Shown: in pieces, positions 7,350 to 15,977 of the stretch
Layout of the letters: every line of letters starts with the position of its first letter
How positions within the stretch are numbered: position 1 is the first letter of the stretch
Assembly: GCA_016793195.1 (NCBI GenBank)
Contig: JAEUJA010000201.1
Coordinates: forward strand, 1-47,196
Direction of reading: 5' to 3'
Source of the DNA: Phycisphaerae bacterium
GTDB lineage: Bacteria > Planctomycetota > Phycisphaerae > Phycisphaerales > UBA1924
Length of the DNA: 47,196 bases
Program-made: the position numbers and the translations under genes
The notes under the pieces: model-generated
What the model saw: the letters and a program-made list of their open reading frames with translations, nothing else
Told to the model about the DNA's origin: nothing
Databases searched by the model: none

Positions 7350-8849
7350 ATGTCGGACAGTCTGCGGATTGCGTTGGCGGCGGGCGATGGGATCGGGCCC
7401 GAGATCATGGAGGCGACGCTGGCGCTATTCAAGGCCGCGGGCGTGATGGAGAAGTTGGAGTTTGTGCCCGTGGAGATGGGCGGCTCGGAGTTTCTGAGGG
7501 GCAACACGCGCGGGATGTCGGACAGCGCGATCCGGACGGTGGAGGACTGCGGGATTCTGTTCAAGGGCCCGATGGAGACGCCCAAGGGGAGCGGGGGCAA
7601 GTCGATCAACGTGACGGCGCGGAAGCTGTGGAACGCGTACGCGAACTATCGGGTGTTCAAGACGCTGCCGGGCGTGGAGACGGTGTATTCCAAGGCCGGG
7701 ATCAACATCGACATGGCGATCGTGCGCGAGAACATCGAGGACACCTACGGCGGGGTTGAGCATCGCCTGTCGAACGACATGATCCAGTGCAAGCGGCTGA
7801 TTTCGGCGCCGGGGTGCGACGAGGTGCATCGCTTCGCGTTCCAGACGGCGCGGAAGCTGGGCCTGGACAAGATCCACTGCGGGCACAAGGCCAACATCAT
7901 GAAGATGACGGACGGCCTGTTCCTGGACCGGTTCCGGGCGATCGGGCGGGACTTCCAGGAGATCAAGCAGGAGGACGTGATCGTTGATGCGCTGTGCATG
8001 AACCTGGTGATGAGGCCGCAGCAGTATGAGATGGTGGTGCTGCCGAACCTGCAGGGTGACATCGTGTCGGACCTTGTGGCGGGGCTGGTGGGGGGGCTTG
8101 GCTTTGCGCCCAGCGCGAACATCGGGAACAACATCTCGATCTTCGAGGCGGTGCACGGGACGGCGCCGGACATCGCGGGGCGCGGGATCGCGAACCCGAC
8201 GAGTTTGATCTTGTCGGGGCTGATGCTGCTCCGGCATGTGTGCCTGGTGAAGGAAGCGGCGGCGATCGAGAACGCGCTTCTTGCGACGCTGGAATCGGGC
8301 GTGCGGACGGGGGACTTTGGCGACAAGAGCAGGGCGGCGGTGGGGACGCGGGAGTTTGTGGGCGCGATCGAGAAGAACCTGGGGAACAAGCCGACGACGG
8401 TGGCGTGTGCGCACGAGGCGCATGTGGATGAGAAGACGGGGCCGCTGAAGTTTGTCAGGCCGCACAAGCCGGTGTCGCAGCGGGTGATGCGGACGTTCAA
8501 GAACGTGGTGACGCAGGTGGTGGGGTGCGATATTTATCTGGACACGCCGCTGTCGCCGATCGCGTTGGCGGAGGAGATGAACCGTTCGTGCGTGGATACG
8601 CCGTTCCGATTGACGCTGATTTCGAACCGCGGGACGCAGGTGTGGCCGACGGGGTCGGTGTATACGGAGTGCGTGGATTACTACCGGGTGCGGTTTGAGC
8701 TGAAGGACGGGGTGTCGCCGGGGAGCTTCGGTCAGTCGCGGTGCGTGGCGCTGATGGACAAGATCGCGGAGGCGTTCACGGTGTGCAGCTATGAGCTGCT
8801 GCGGACGTTTGATGGGGTGAAGGGGTACAGCCTGGCGCAGGGGCAGTAG
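7350..8849 (+). CDS. icd: Isocitrate dehydrogenase, long form with C-terminal extension
   Basis: Catalyses oxidative decarboxylation of isocitrate to 2-oxoglutarate in the TCA cycle. 499 residues; start ATG at 7350 (MSDSLRIALAAGDGIGPE), because the upstream extension of the frame is unconserved. The isocitrate/isopropylmalate dehydrogenase core runs to about residue 340: GDGIGPEI, the substrate loop ENIEDTYGGVEH, GHKANIMKMTDGLF, VLPNLQGDIVSDL, and EAVHGTAPDIAGRGIANP. A further 140 residues or so follow (TFKNVVTQVVGCDIYL onward), as in the Thermus/Rickettsia-type enzymes of about 480-500 residues. NAD versus NADP preference cannot be decided safely by eye. Confidence 0.9.
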   Translation: MSDSLRIALAAGDGIGPEIMEATLALFKAAGVMEKLEFVPVEMGGSEFLRGNTRGMSDSAIRTVEDCGILFKGPMETPKGSGGKSINVTARKLWNAYANYRVFKTLPGVETVYSKAGINIDMAIVRENIEDTYGGVEHRLSNDMIQCKRLISAPGCDEVHRFAFQTARKLGLDKIHCGHKANIMKMTDGLFLDRFRAIGRDFQEIKQEDVIVDALCMNLVMRPQQYEMVVLPNLQGDIVSDLVAGLVGGLGFAPSANIGNNISIFEAVHGTAPDIAGRGIANPTSLILSGLMLLRHVCLVKEAAAIENALLATLESGVRTGDFGDKSRAAVGTREFVGAIEKNLGNKPTTVACAHEAHVDEKTGPLKFVRPHKPVSQRVMRTFKNVVTQVVGCDIYLDTPLSPIALAEEMNRSCVDTPFRLTLISNRGTQVWPTGSVYTECVDYYRVRFELKDGVSPGSFGQSRCVALMDKIAEAFTVCSYELLRTFDGVKGYSLAQGQ

Positions 8850-8948
8850 GGGCGGCGTCTCACGTCGGCGCGGCGAAGCGGTTGGCGTGGGCGGCGAGGC
8901 AACTTCGCGGAGGCCGGTGGCGTGGGCGTGATCGGAATCGGCGCGCGC

Positions 8949-8980
8949 CGCGACGCCCCCGCCGGAGCGAGGGCGTCGCG
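8949..8980. terminator. GC-rich stem-loop between convergent genes
   Basis: 10-bp arms CGCGACGCCC and GGGCGTCGCG flank a 12-base centre that can pair further to leave a CGGA tetraloop and one C-A mismatch. It lies between the convergent icd and secreted-protein genes and could serve both strands. No T-tract is present. Its core matches the stem-loops at 15952 and 29059. Confidence 0.5.
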
Positions 8981-9022
8981 GGCCGAGTGTCGTCGGCGCG
9001 GCTCGGCAGAGTCTTCTTGGTC

Positions 9023-10027
9023 TCAGCGGCGACGGCGCAGCGCCGCCAGCACACCGATCGAGGCCAGGGAGATGGGTCCGCCGGACGGGACGGCGTAGGT
9101 GAAGATCTGCGAGATGACGGCGCCCTTGTAGGGCCCGCTGTCGAAGGTGAGGCCGTCGGCGGCGAGCTTGACGGTGGAGTAGTACTTGTCGATCGAGGCC
9201 TGCTTGGTGACGTCGGGGACGGGGAGCGCGTCGGTATCGGTGTAGCGGTGATCGAAGGCGGCCTGGTAGCCGGTGTCCCAGCCCCCGCCGTGGAAGGTGT
9301 CGTCGGGGTCGGCGTAGATGATGGAGTTGTTGGCGAAATCGACGCCGGCGCCGGTGATCACGTGGAAGCTGTTGGACTTGCACCACCAGGCGGTGGTGTT
9401 TGTTCCGGCCTTGATGTGCACGACGACGGAGCGGTTGGACTTGATGCCCGCGTTGAAGACCGACAGGAAGGTCGAGAAGCCGGAGTCCTTGACGTTGTCG
9501 TCGGCGTCCTTGACCTTGATCTTGCCGCCGCCGGTGTAGTAGGTGTCGATCGCGGGCTTGGCGTAGCCGGCGTTTTTGGTGTAGGTGACGATATCGTCGC
9601 GCCAGGCGACGGCGCCGTCGGTTCCCCCGTAGTTCTTGCCGGCGATGATGGCCAGGTCCTCGTTGGCGTAGTTGAAGCGGTCGAGCCAGCCCTTGCCCTT
9701 GTGGGAGGCGTCGGCGCCCTTGCGTTTGGAGTTGTCGAAGACGCCGTTGAAGCGGGCTTCCTGGGCGTAGATCGCGTTGACCCAGGCGGTGGTGCCGCAC
9801 CATCCGCCCTTCTGCTCCCACCAGTTCTTGCTGTCGTAGGCGGGCTTGAGCGGGTTTGGGATCCAGGTGCCGTCGGCCTTGGGGTCGGATTTCTGGTGCT
9901 GGTAGAAGTCGGCCGGGAGCTGGCTCGACCAGGTGACGCCGGCGTGGGCGGCGCCGGCGAGGCCAGCGGCGGCGAGCAGGGCGATGGATGCGAGGGGGCG
10001 CAGGGACGTCGTGGAACGGGTGTTCAT
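9023..10027 (-). CDS. Secreted protein with papain/C39-like Cys-His-Asp arrangement and C-terminal PEP-CTERM-like anchor
   Basis: 334 residues. The start ATG at 10027 has GAGGAG six bases upstream. Residues 1-30 are a signal peptide (hydrophobic stretch ending GAAHA). The mature part has GGWCGTTAWVNAIY (C77) and later SFHVITGAGVD (H222) followed by IIYADPDD (D240). This spacing and order resemble C39-like papain-fold peptidases (Cys in the first helix, His then Asp on adjacent strands). The protease assignment is an inference; I recognise no exact family. The C-terminus, PSGGPISLASIGVLAALRRRR, is a short hydrophobic segment followed by arginines, like PEP-CTERM-type sorting tails. Confidence 0.72.
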   Translation of the reverse strand: MNTRSTTSLRPLASIALLAAAGLAGAAHAGVTWSSQLPADFYQHQKSDPKADGTWIPNPLKPAYDSKNWWEQKGGWCGTTAWVNAIYAQEARFNGVFDNSKRKGADASHKGKGWLDRFNYANEDLAIIAGKNYGGTDGAVAWRDDIVTYTKNAGYAKPAIDTYYTGGGKIKVKDADDNVKDSGFSTFLSVFNAGIKSNRSVVVHIKAGTNTTAWWCKSNSFHVITGAGVDFANNSIIYADPDDTFHGGGWDTGYQAAFDHRYTDTDALPVPDVTKQASIDKYYSTVKLAADGLTFDSGPYKGAVISQIFTYAVPSGGPISLASIGVLAALRRRR

Positions 10028-10232
10028 GGCAATCTCCTCAAGCAAGGGTGTGCTCTGGTTTCCGGGTCCTGCGGGTCTCTGGTCCGCACGGGCCCGGGAT
10101 GGTCAACGGAGCTTGGCCTGTCGGCTCACGCGCTCCGCGAGAAATTTCGGCGCGTGTGGTAGACTGCGGGGCGTGCGGCGCGCGTGAGGGGGTCGCGTCG
10201 GTCTTCCTGTGTCGGAAGGGCGGGGACACCCC

Positions 10233-10865
10233 ATGGCCGAGGCATCACGCCAGGACGAACTCTTGAAATCGGCGTTGCTGGGGGATCGGGCCGCGCTGGT
10301 CGAGCTGCTGCAGGAGGTTTCGCCCCCGATCCGGGCGCGGATCGAATCGAAGGTTCCCGGGGCGCTGCGACCGACGCTCGACGCCGACGACGTGATGCAG
10401 GTGACGTACAGCGAGGCGTTCTTGCGTCTGAAGCGATTCACGAGCGGGGGCGCGGGCGCGTTTGCGGCGTGGCTGAGCCGCCTTGCGGAGAACAATCTGA
10501 TCGATGCGGTGCGCGCGATGGAAGCGGCCAAGCGTCCCGACCCGCGCCGGCGTGTCGGGGCTGGGGGCGATACCGAAGCTTCCATGGTCCAGTTGGTCGA
10601 GATGCTCGGGGTGGCCAGCGCGACGCCGAGCCGGGCGGCGGCGCAGGGGGAAGCGAACCGGGCGCTGATGCAAGCCATCGACTCGCTGCCGGAGCCATAC
10701 GCCAAGGTGGTGCGGCTCTTTGACCTGGGCGGGCGGAGCATCACGGAGGTTGCGTCGGAGATGGGAAAATCGGACGGCGCGGTCTACATGCTCCGGGCGC
10801 GGGCGCACGAGCGGCTGCGGGAACTGCTCGGTCCGGGCGGGCTGTATTTTTCGCGGGCGGAATGA
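10233..10865 (+). CDS. ECF-type RNA polymerase sigma factor
   Basis: 210 residues from the ATG at 10233; an in-frame GTG at 10209 is an alternative start. Region 2 appears as DADDVMQVTYSEAFLRLKRF and AFAAWLSRLAENNLIDAVRA, and region 4 as LPEPYAKVVRLFDLGGRSI followed by the helix-turn-helix MGKSDGAVYMLRARAHERLRE. This form, with a region 2 helix reading DADDVMQ, is common in planctomycetes. It is followed 100 bp downstream by a protein kinase gene on the same strand. In related genomes such sigma factors are thought to be controlled by the neighbouring kinase, and I infer the same here. Confidence 0.92.
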   Translation: MAEASRQDELLKSALLGDRAALVELLQEVSPPIRARIESKVPGALRPTLDADDVMQVTYSEAFLRLKRFTSGGAGAFAAWLSRLAENNLIDAVRAMEAAKRPDPRRRVGAGGDTEASMVQLVEMLGVASATPSRAAAQGEANRALMQAIDSLPEPYAKVVRLFDLGGRSITEVASEMGKSDGAVYMLRARAHERLRELLGPGGLYFSRAE

Positions 10866-10965
10866 GCACGATTCCGGCGTGCGGCGTGAGTTCGCGGCTT
10901 GGGCTTCGTTGAAGATGCGGGGCCGGGGAATCCACGCAGTCCGGAACCCTGAGGAGTGGCGCGGC

Positions 10966-13581
10966 TTGAGCAACGATCCCCTCGACAATCCGCCCGGCGC
11001 CGGCCCGGCGTCGGACCCCGCGGCCAGGCAGCGCGAGCGGGCGCTCATCGAAGGGGCTCTGGAAGGGGTTACGCCGCTCGACGAGGCTTCGGCCCGCGGA
11101 CGAGACCCCTTGCCGGCGGACGTGTTCCCGGGGTATGAGCTGATCCGCGAGGTCCACCGCGGGGGGCAGGGCGCGGTGTACCTGGCGATGCAGAAGGCGA
11201 CCAAGCGCCGCGTCGCCATCAAGCTCATGCACTCGGGCCCGCTGATCGGGTCGGCGGGGCGAGCCAGGTTCGAGCGTGAGGTGCAGATCCTCGCCCAGCT
11301 CAACCACCCCAACATCGTCAAGATCCACGACAGCGGCACGACCATCGCGGGCTCGTTCTTCTATGTGATGGACTATGTGTCGGGGCGTGCGCTGGACGAC
11401 GTGATCTCCGAAGGCGCACGACCCTTGGTCGAGTCGATCCGCCTCTTCGTCAAGATCTGCGACGCCGTCAACGCGGCTCACCTCAAGGGCGTTATCCACC
11501 GCGACCTGAAGCCCTCGAACATCCGCGTTGATCCGTCGGGTGAGCCGATCGTGGTGGACTTCGGGCTGGCGAAGCTGAGCGCCGGCGACGTGAGCACGCC
11601 GGAGGGCGAGGGCGGGCCGCCGGTGATGACCATGACCGGCCAGTTCGTCGGGAGCCTCCCATGGGCGAGCCCGGAGCAAGCCCAGGGTGCGCCCGGCGGG
11701 GTCGACGTGCGGACGGATGTCTACTCCCTGGGCGTGGTTCTTTACCAACTGCTGACGGGCCGGTTCCCATACGAGGTTGTGGGCAACATGCGCGACGTGC
11801 TGGAGAACATCCTGCGCGCCCAGCCCGCGCGCCCCAGCACCATCCGACGCCAGATCAACGACGAGGTGGAGACGATTGTCCTGAAGTGTCTGGCCAAGGA
11901 GCGCGAGCGTCGGTATCAGAACGCGGGGGAGCTGGCGCGTGACCTGAAGCGCTATCTCTCGGGCGAACCCATCGAGGCCAAGCGCGACAGCGGGTGGTAC
12001 GTGGTGACCAAGACGCTCAACCGCCACCGCCCGGCGGTGGTCGTGTCGGGGGCCGCGTTGCTGGCGATCGTGGGGGTGGCGGTCTGGATGTCGGTGCTCT
12101 ACAAGCGGGCCGAGGGCGAGCGGATCAACGCGGAGGTCGAGCGTGGGCGCGCCTCGGCGAACTTTGACGCGGCGCGCGGGATGGCCCGCACGCTCATGTT
12201 CGATTTCGCCGACGAGGTCCGGAACCTTCGCGGCGCGACGCGGGCGCGGGAGCGGGTGCTGACGGAGGCGGCCGCGTATATCGAGAAGCTGACGCCCCAG
12301 GCCGCGGGCGATACCGCGCTTCGGATCGATCTCGCGGACGCGCACGATCGCCTTGGCGACCTGCGCGGCGGGCTGTACCTGGCGAGCACCGGCACCGCGA
12401 AACTGGCGCAGGAGAACTACGCGCGGGCGTACGAGATTCGGGTGGCGCTGTCCGCGGTCCCGGGCCTGGACGCCGACGCGCGCTGCGCGGTCGACGCCGG
12501 GCTGGGGCGGAGCCTGTACCGCCTGGCGGCGACCAAGATCGAGCGTCTGGACTTCGAGGGGGCCGAGTCCGACGCGTCGGGGTCGGTCGCGAGGTTTGAC
12601 GCGGCGATCGCGGGCGCCGCGGCGCTGGGGACGGCGACGCCCGGGGGCGTGCTCCCGGAGCGCGCCAAGCTGGGGGTGTCTCGGGCGTGGGCGAGGCTGC
12701 GTCTGGGCGACACATGGTTCCGGCGCGCCCAGCGAGCGACCGACGACACCAAGGCCGCGGAATGGCTCGCCAAGGCCGACGCGGAGTACCGCGCCGTGAG
12801 CGCGGACCTGGAAGCGCGGGGCCCGGGGGACCCGGAGATCGCGCGCCTGGGTGGCGTGGCCGGCGACAAGGTGTCGGCGGCGATGCTGGTCGGCGCCTCG
12901 AGGGCCCGGCGCGCGGGAGAGAAGGCGCGGCGCGAGGGCGCCGACGCGACGGACGCGCTGGCCAAGGCGGCGGACCTGGCGCGGCGAGCGCAGTCCGAGG
13001 CCGAGGGCGCGGGCGAGCGGTTTGCGTCGCTGGCCGCGGCCCATCCCGAGAACGGCCAGCTGGCGCGCGATCGTTGGCTGGCGTTGCACAACACGGGGGC
13101 GGCGCTGATGGAGCTGGCGTTGGTCCGCCAGGCCCAGTCGCTCGGGGAGGCCGCGGAGGATTGCCGACGCCGGGCGTTGGATTACTTCACGCGGGCGTTG
13201 GAGATCGCCGAGGGTCTGGCGCGGAGCGACGAGGCGGACGCCGAGGCGCAGCGCGACGTGGCGCTGTGCCTCAACAAGGTCGGGAACATGCAGCGCGACC
13301 TCAACATGCTCGATGCATCGCTGGAGACGTTCCGGCGTTCGCTGCGTCAGCGGGAGCTTGTGTGCCTGTCCGACCCGATCCAGCAGCACCAGCTCGACCT
13401 GGCTCGCGGCCACTACAAGGTTGGGGAAGTCCTGGCCCGGCGCGGTGACAATCCCGGGGCGGCGGAGCAATTCAGGAGGAGCCTGGCGGTATTCGAGGCC
13501 CTCCGCGATCAGGGCGCGATGGAAAACGACTCAGACGACATGGCCACGGTCCGAAAGTCGCTGGCGGAAGTTGGCGGATGA
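10966..13581 (+). CDS. Membrane-anchored Ser/Thr protein kinase with long C-terminal helical sensor region
   Basis: 871 residues. I chose TTG at 10966 because GAGGAG lies nine bases upstream; an ATG at 10915 lacks one. The kinase domain (about residues 57-330) shows the glycine loop HRGGQGAVY, VAIK with K86, the catalytic HRDLKPSN with D180, DFG with D198, and the activation/APE region SPEQAQG. The first glycine of the loop is a histidine, a common planctomycete variant. A single transmembrane helix lies near residues 355-378 (VVVSGAALLAIVGVAVW). The rest is Ala-rich and helical, possibly degenerate TPR repeats. The kinase is cytoplasmic by topology. It probably phosphorylates the adjacent sigma factor or a partner. 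Confidence 0.9.
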   Translation: MSNDPLDNPPGAGPASDPAARQRERALIEGALEGVTPLDEASARGRDPLPADVFPGYELIREVHRGGQGAVYLAMQKATKRRVAIKLMHSGPLIGSAGRARFEREVQILAQLNHPNIVKIHDSGTTIAGSFFYVMDYVSGRALDDVISEGARPLVESIRLFVKICDAVNAAHLKGVIHRDLKPSNIRVDPSGEPIVVDFGLAKLSAGDVSTPEGEGGPPVMTMTGQFVGSLPWASPEQAQGAPGGVDVRTDVYSLGVVLYQLLTGRFPYEVVGNMRDVLENILRAQPARPSTIRRQINDEVETIVLKCLAKERERRYQNAGELARDLKRYLSGEPIEAKRDSGWYVVTKTLNRHRPAVVVSGAALLAIVGVAVWMSVLYKRAEGERINAEVERGRASANFDAARGMARTLMFDFADEVRNLRGATRARERVLTEAAAYIEKLTPQAAGDTALRIDLADAHDRLGDLRGGLYLASTGTAKLAQENYARAYEIRVALSAVPGLDADARCAVDAGLGRSLYRLAATKIERLDFEGAESDASGSVARFDAAIAGAAALGTATPGGVLPERAKLGVSRAWARLRLGDTWFRRAQRATDDTKAAEWLAKADAEYRAVSADLEARGPGDPEIARLGGVAGDKVSAAMLVGASRARRAGEKARREGADATDALAKAADLARRAQSEAEGAGERFASLAAAHPENGQLARDRWLALHNTGAALMELALVRQAQSLGEAAEDCRRRALDYFTRALEIAEGLARSDEADAEAQRDVALCLNKVGNMQRDLNMLDASLETFRRSLRQRELVCLSDPIQQHQLDLARGHYKVGEVLARRGDNPGAAEQFRRSLAVFEALRDQGAMENDSDDMATVRKSLAEVGG

Positions 13582-13670
13582 ACCTTGGGAACGAGGCGGC
13601 GGCGTGATAGGCTGGTGGATTGTGTGGGAGCCCGTTCCGCGGGCTGGTTGCAAGCCGGGGAGAGACAGGC

Positions 13671-15911
13671 ATGAAGCGTCGAACGATCGGGATGGCCGCG
13701 CTGGCCGCGGTCGGCATTGTTTCGTGGACCCAGCGAGCACACGGGCAGACGGAAGTCTCCTGGGCTTCGCCCGCCAGCGGTGATTGGTCCAATCCGCTGA
13801 ACTGGTCTCCGAACGAGGTCCCCAACAACGCCGGCCCCAACACCTACAACGCCACCATCGGCGTCGCCGGGGTGTACACGGTCAACCTTGATCTCGATGT
13901 GACCATCGAGAAGCTCACGTTCAACGCGACGGGCTCGGTCCTGCAGCTGGCCGACAACGCCGATCTCACGCTCAACACCGATTGGCTGATGGGGGGCACG
14001 GAGTTCAACGGGCGGCGCGACCTGGGAGGCCTGGGCACGCTCACCGTGCTGGGCGACATCACCTTCAGCGACGCGCGGCTCCGCCACACCACGCAGGTCG
14101 TCTCGTCCGGCACCTGGACGTTCAACAGCGCGATCGGCGACGAGATATGCGACACCGGCGTCGATCACGGCGGCAACGCCGCGTGGCAGGGGTCCGGCGA
14201 CATCCTCCTGGGGCGGGGCGCGACCTTCCGCACCGGGATCAGCAGCGTGTTCTCCGTCCAATCCGCCGCCACGTTCGGATTCAACGGCATGGGCGCCGAG
14301 GGCGCCTTCATCAACCGCGGGACGTTCCGCAAGGAGAGCGCGGGGCTTACCAGGTTCGACCGGTGCGCCCTCGACAATCAGAGCACCGGCGTGGTCGAGG
14401 TCACCACCGGTCAGCTCAGGGCCAACCGCGTCAACAACCTCGCCGGCGGGACGCTCACGGGCGGCTTCTGGAAGGTCTCCGCGGGCGCGGCGCTTTCGTT
14501 CGTCGACCTGGCCGATGTCGTCGAGAACGTCGCCACCAACGCGGCGGACGTCACGCTCGACGGCGCTGGCGCGCTCTTCGATTCGCTCGACGCCCTCGGC
14601 GTCAACGACACGGCGGGCGTCCTCACCATCAAGAACGGACGCAATTTCACGACCCTCGACGACTTCACCAACAACGGGAGGCTCTCGATCGGCCCCGCCA
14701 CCGAGTTCAAGGTCGCCACCGGCAAGAACCTCACCAACCTCTCGGGCGGCGTGCTCAGCGCCGGCGTCTACGAGATCGGCGGAACGCTCCGCGTCGACAA
14801 CGCCGCCGTCTCCACGCTCAACGCCTCGCTCACGCTCGACGGCGCCGCCTCGGCGCTCCTCGACCAATCCGGCGGCGACGCCCTGACGACCCTGGCCACC
14901 ATCGACAACGCCGGTTCGATGACCATCAGGAACTCACGCAACTTCACGACCGGCGGCGATTTCACCGTCAACCCCAGCGGCGTGCTCAACGTCGACGCCG
15001 GGACGCTCTTCCGCGTCAAGCCGGGGAGCTCCCTCACCAATTTCAGCGGCGGCAGCCTGACCAGCGGTGTCTTCAACGTTCGCGGAACGCTCCAGGCCGA
15101 CAACGCACAGGTCCAGATCATCGACAACAACCTCACCATCGACGGCTCCGGGTCGTCGATCATCGACGCCGACGGCAACGACGCCTTCAGCGTCCTTCGC
15201 ACCGTGCAGACCAACGGGAACTTCACCGTCACCGGCGGGCGCAATCTCACCGTCGCCAACCCCGACGGAAAGCTCAACACCGTGACCGGGAGCACGATGA
15301 AGATCGGGGCGACTTCATTCCGCACCCCCTCCGTCGTCACCGTCCTCGGCGACTTTGAGCAGGAGCCCGGGAGCGAGCTCACGCTCGCGGGCGGCCGCCT
15401 CGACACCACCGGACTCATCACGCTCTCAGGCCTGCTCTCGGGCAACGGGACGATCAACGGGCGCACGGTCGTCGACGGCGAGATCTCCCCGGGAAACTCT
15501 CCGGGCTCGCTTTCCTTCCTGAAGGTGCTCCGCCTCGAAGACTCCGCGCTCTTCACCATGCAGATCGAAGGACCCTCGGGCGGGAGCGCGTTCGACACCA
15601 TCCGCTTGTCGGAATCCCTGCAGTTCACGGACCAGAAGGCCGGCCTGTTGCGCGTGGTCCTCGACGCCGCCTATCGCCCAGGGGTCGGCGAGGCCTACGA
15701 GCTCATCACCTTCGCCGGTGGACGCTCGGGCGTCTTCTCGTCATTCGAGGTGCTCGGCCTCCCGCCCGACATGACCGCGTCGCTGGTCTATTCCTCGACG
15801 AGCATCGGCGTGCGGTTCGGGATCGTCCCAGCGCCGGGCGCGGCCCTGGGCCTGCTGGTCGGGATGCTCTCGTGCGTTCGATCGTGCCGCCGGCGCCCGG
15901 GGCGCGGGTGA
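13671..15911 (+). CDS. Secreted beta-helix-like repeat protein with PEP-CTERM-like tail
   Basis: 746 residues; start ATG at 13671 with GGGGAGA upstream. Residues 1-25 or so are a signal peptide. The mature protein is rich in Gly, Asn, Thr and Ser. It contains about three tandem copies of a unit of roughly 95-100 residues (DNA about 14544-15306) marked by LTLDG, a TI.N.RNFTT block, LTN.SGG and GTLRVDNA-like strands. Near the end, GNGTINGRTVVDGEISPGNSPG is the passenger/adhesin-type motif seen in many planctomycete and autotransporter-like proteins. The tail VPAPGAALGLLVGML followed by Cys/Arg residues is a sorting-signal look-alike. A surface or extracellular role is likely; no catalytic motif is seen. 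Confidence 0.82.
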   Translation: MKRRTIGMAALAAVGIVSWTQRAHGQTEVSWASPASGDWSNPLNWSPNEVPNNAGPNTYNATIGVAGVYTVNLDLDVTIEKLTFNATGSVLQLADNADLTLNTDWLMGGTEFNGRRDLGGLGTLTVLGDITFSDARLRHTTQVVSSGTWTFNSAIGDEICDTGVDHGGNAAWQGSGDILLGRGATFRTGISSVFSVQSAATFGFNGMGAEGAFINRGTFRKESAGLTRFDRCALDNQSTGVVEVTTGQLRANRVNNLAGGTLTGGFWKVSAGAALSFVDLADVVENVATNAADVTLDGAGALFDSLDALGVNDTAGVLTIKNGRNFTTLDDFTNNGRLSIGPATEFKVATGKNLTNLSGGVLSAGVYEIGGTLRVDNAAVSTLNASLTLDGAASALLDQSGGDALTTLATIDNAGSMTIRNSRNFTTGGDFTVNPSGVLNVDAGTLFRVKPGSSLTNFSGGSLTSGVFNVRGTLQADNAQVQIIDNNLTIDGSGSSIIDADGNDAFSVLRTVQTNGNFTVTGGRNLTVANPDGKLNTVTGSTMKIGATSFRTPSVVTVLGDFEQEPGSELTLAGGRLDTTGLITLSGLLSGNGTINGRTVVDGEISPGNSPGSLSFLKVLRLEDSALFTMQIEGPSGGSAFDTIRLSESLQFTDQKAGLLRVVLDAAYRPGVGEAYELITFAGGRSGVFSSFEVLGLPPDMTASLVYSSTSIGVRFGIVPAPGAALGLLVGMLSCVRSCRRRPGRG

Positions 15912-15951
15912 CGACGGCGAGCACGGCCCGGCGGCGACGGGTCCAAAGACA

Positions 15952-15977
15952 ACGCCCCCGCGTTTCCGCGAGGGCGT
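15952..15977 (+). terminator. Stem-loop with TTTC loop downstream of the beta-helix gene
   Basis: The arms pair six bases, then a C-A mismatch, then four bases, closing a TTTC loop. It starts 41 bp after the stop at 15911 and is followed by GGTAACTCCCC. Same architecture as 29059-29084, with one base pair exchanged. No T-run is present, so termination is inferred from position. Confidence 0.55.

Noticed and set aside
7425-9821. 798-aa minus-strand frame across icd and the secreted protein
   Set aside because: Arg/His/Pro-rich shadow of the plus-strand icd gene and of the real minus-strand gene in another frame.
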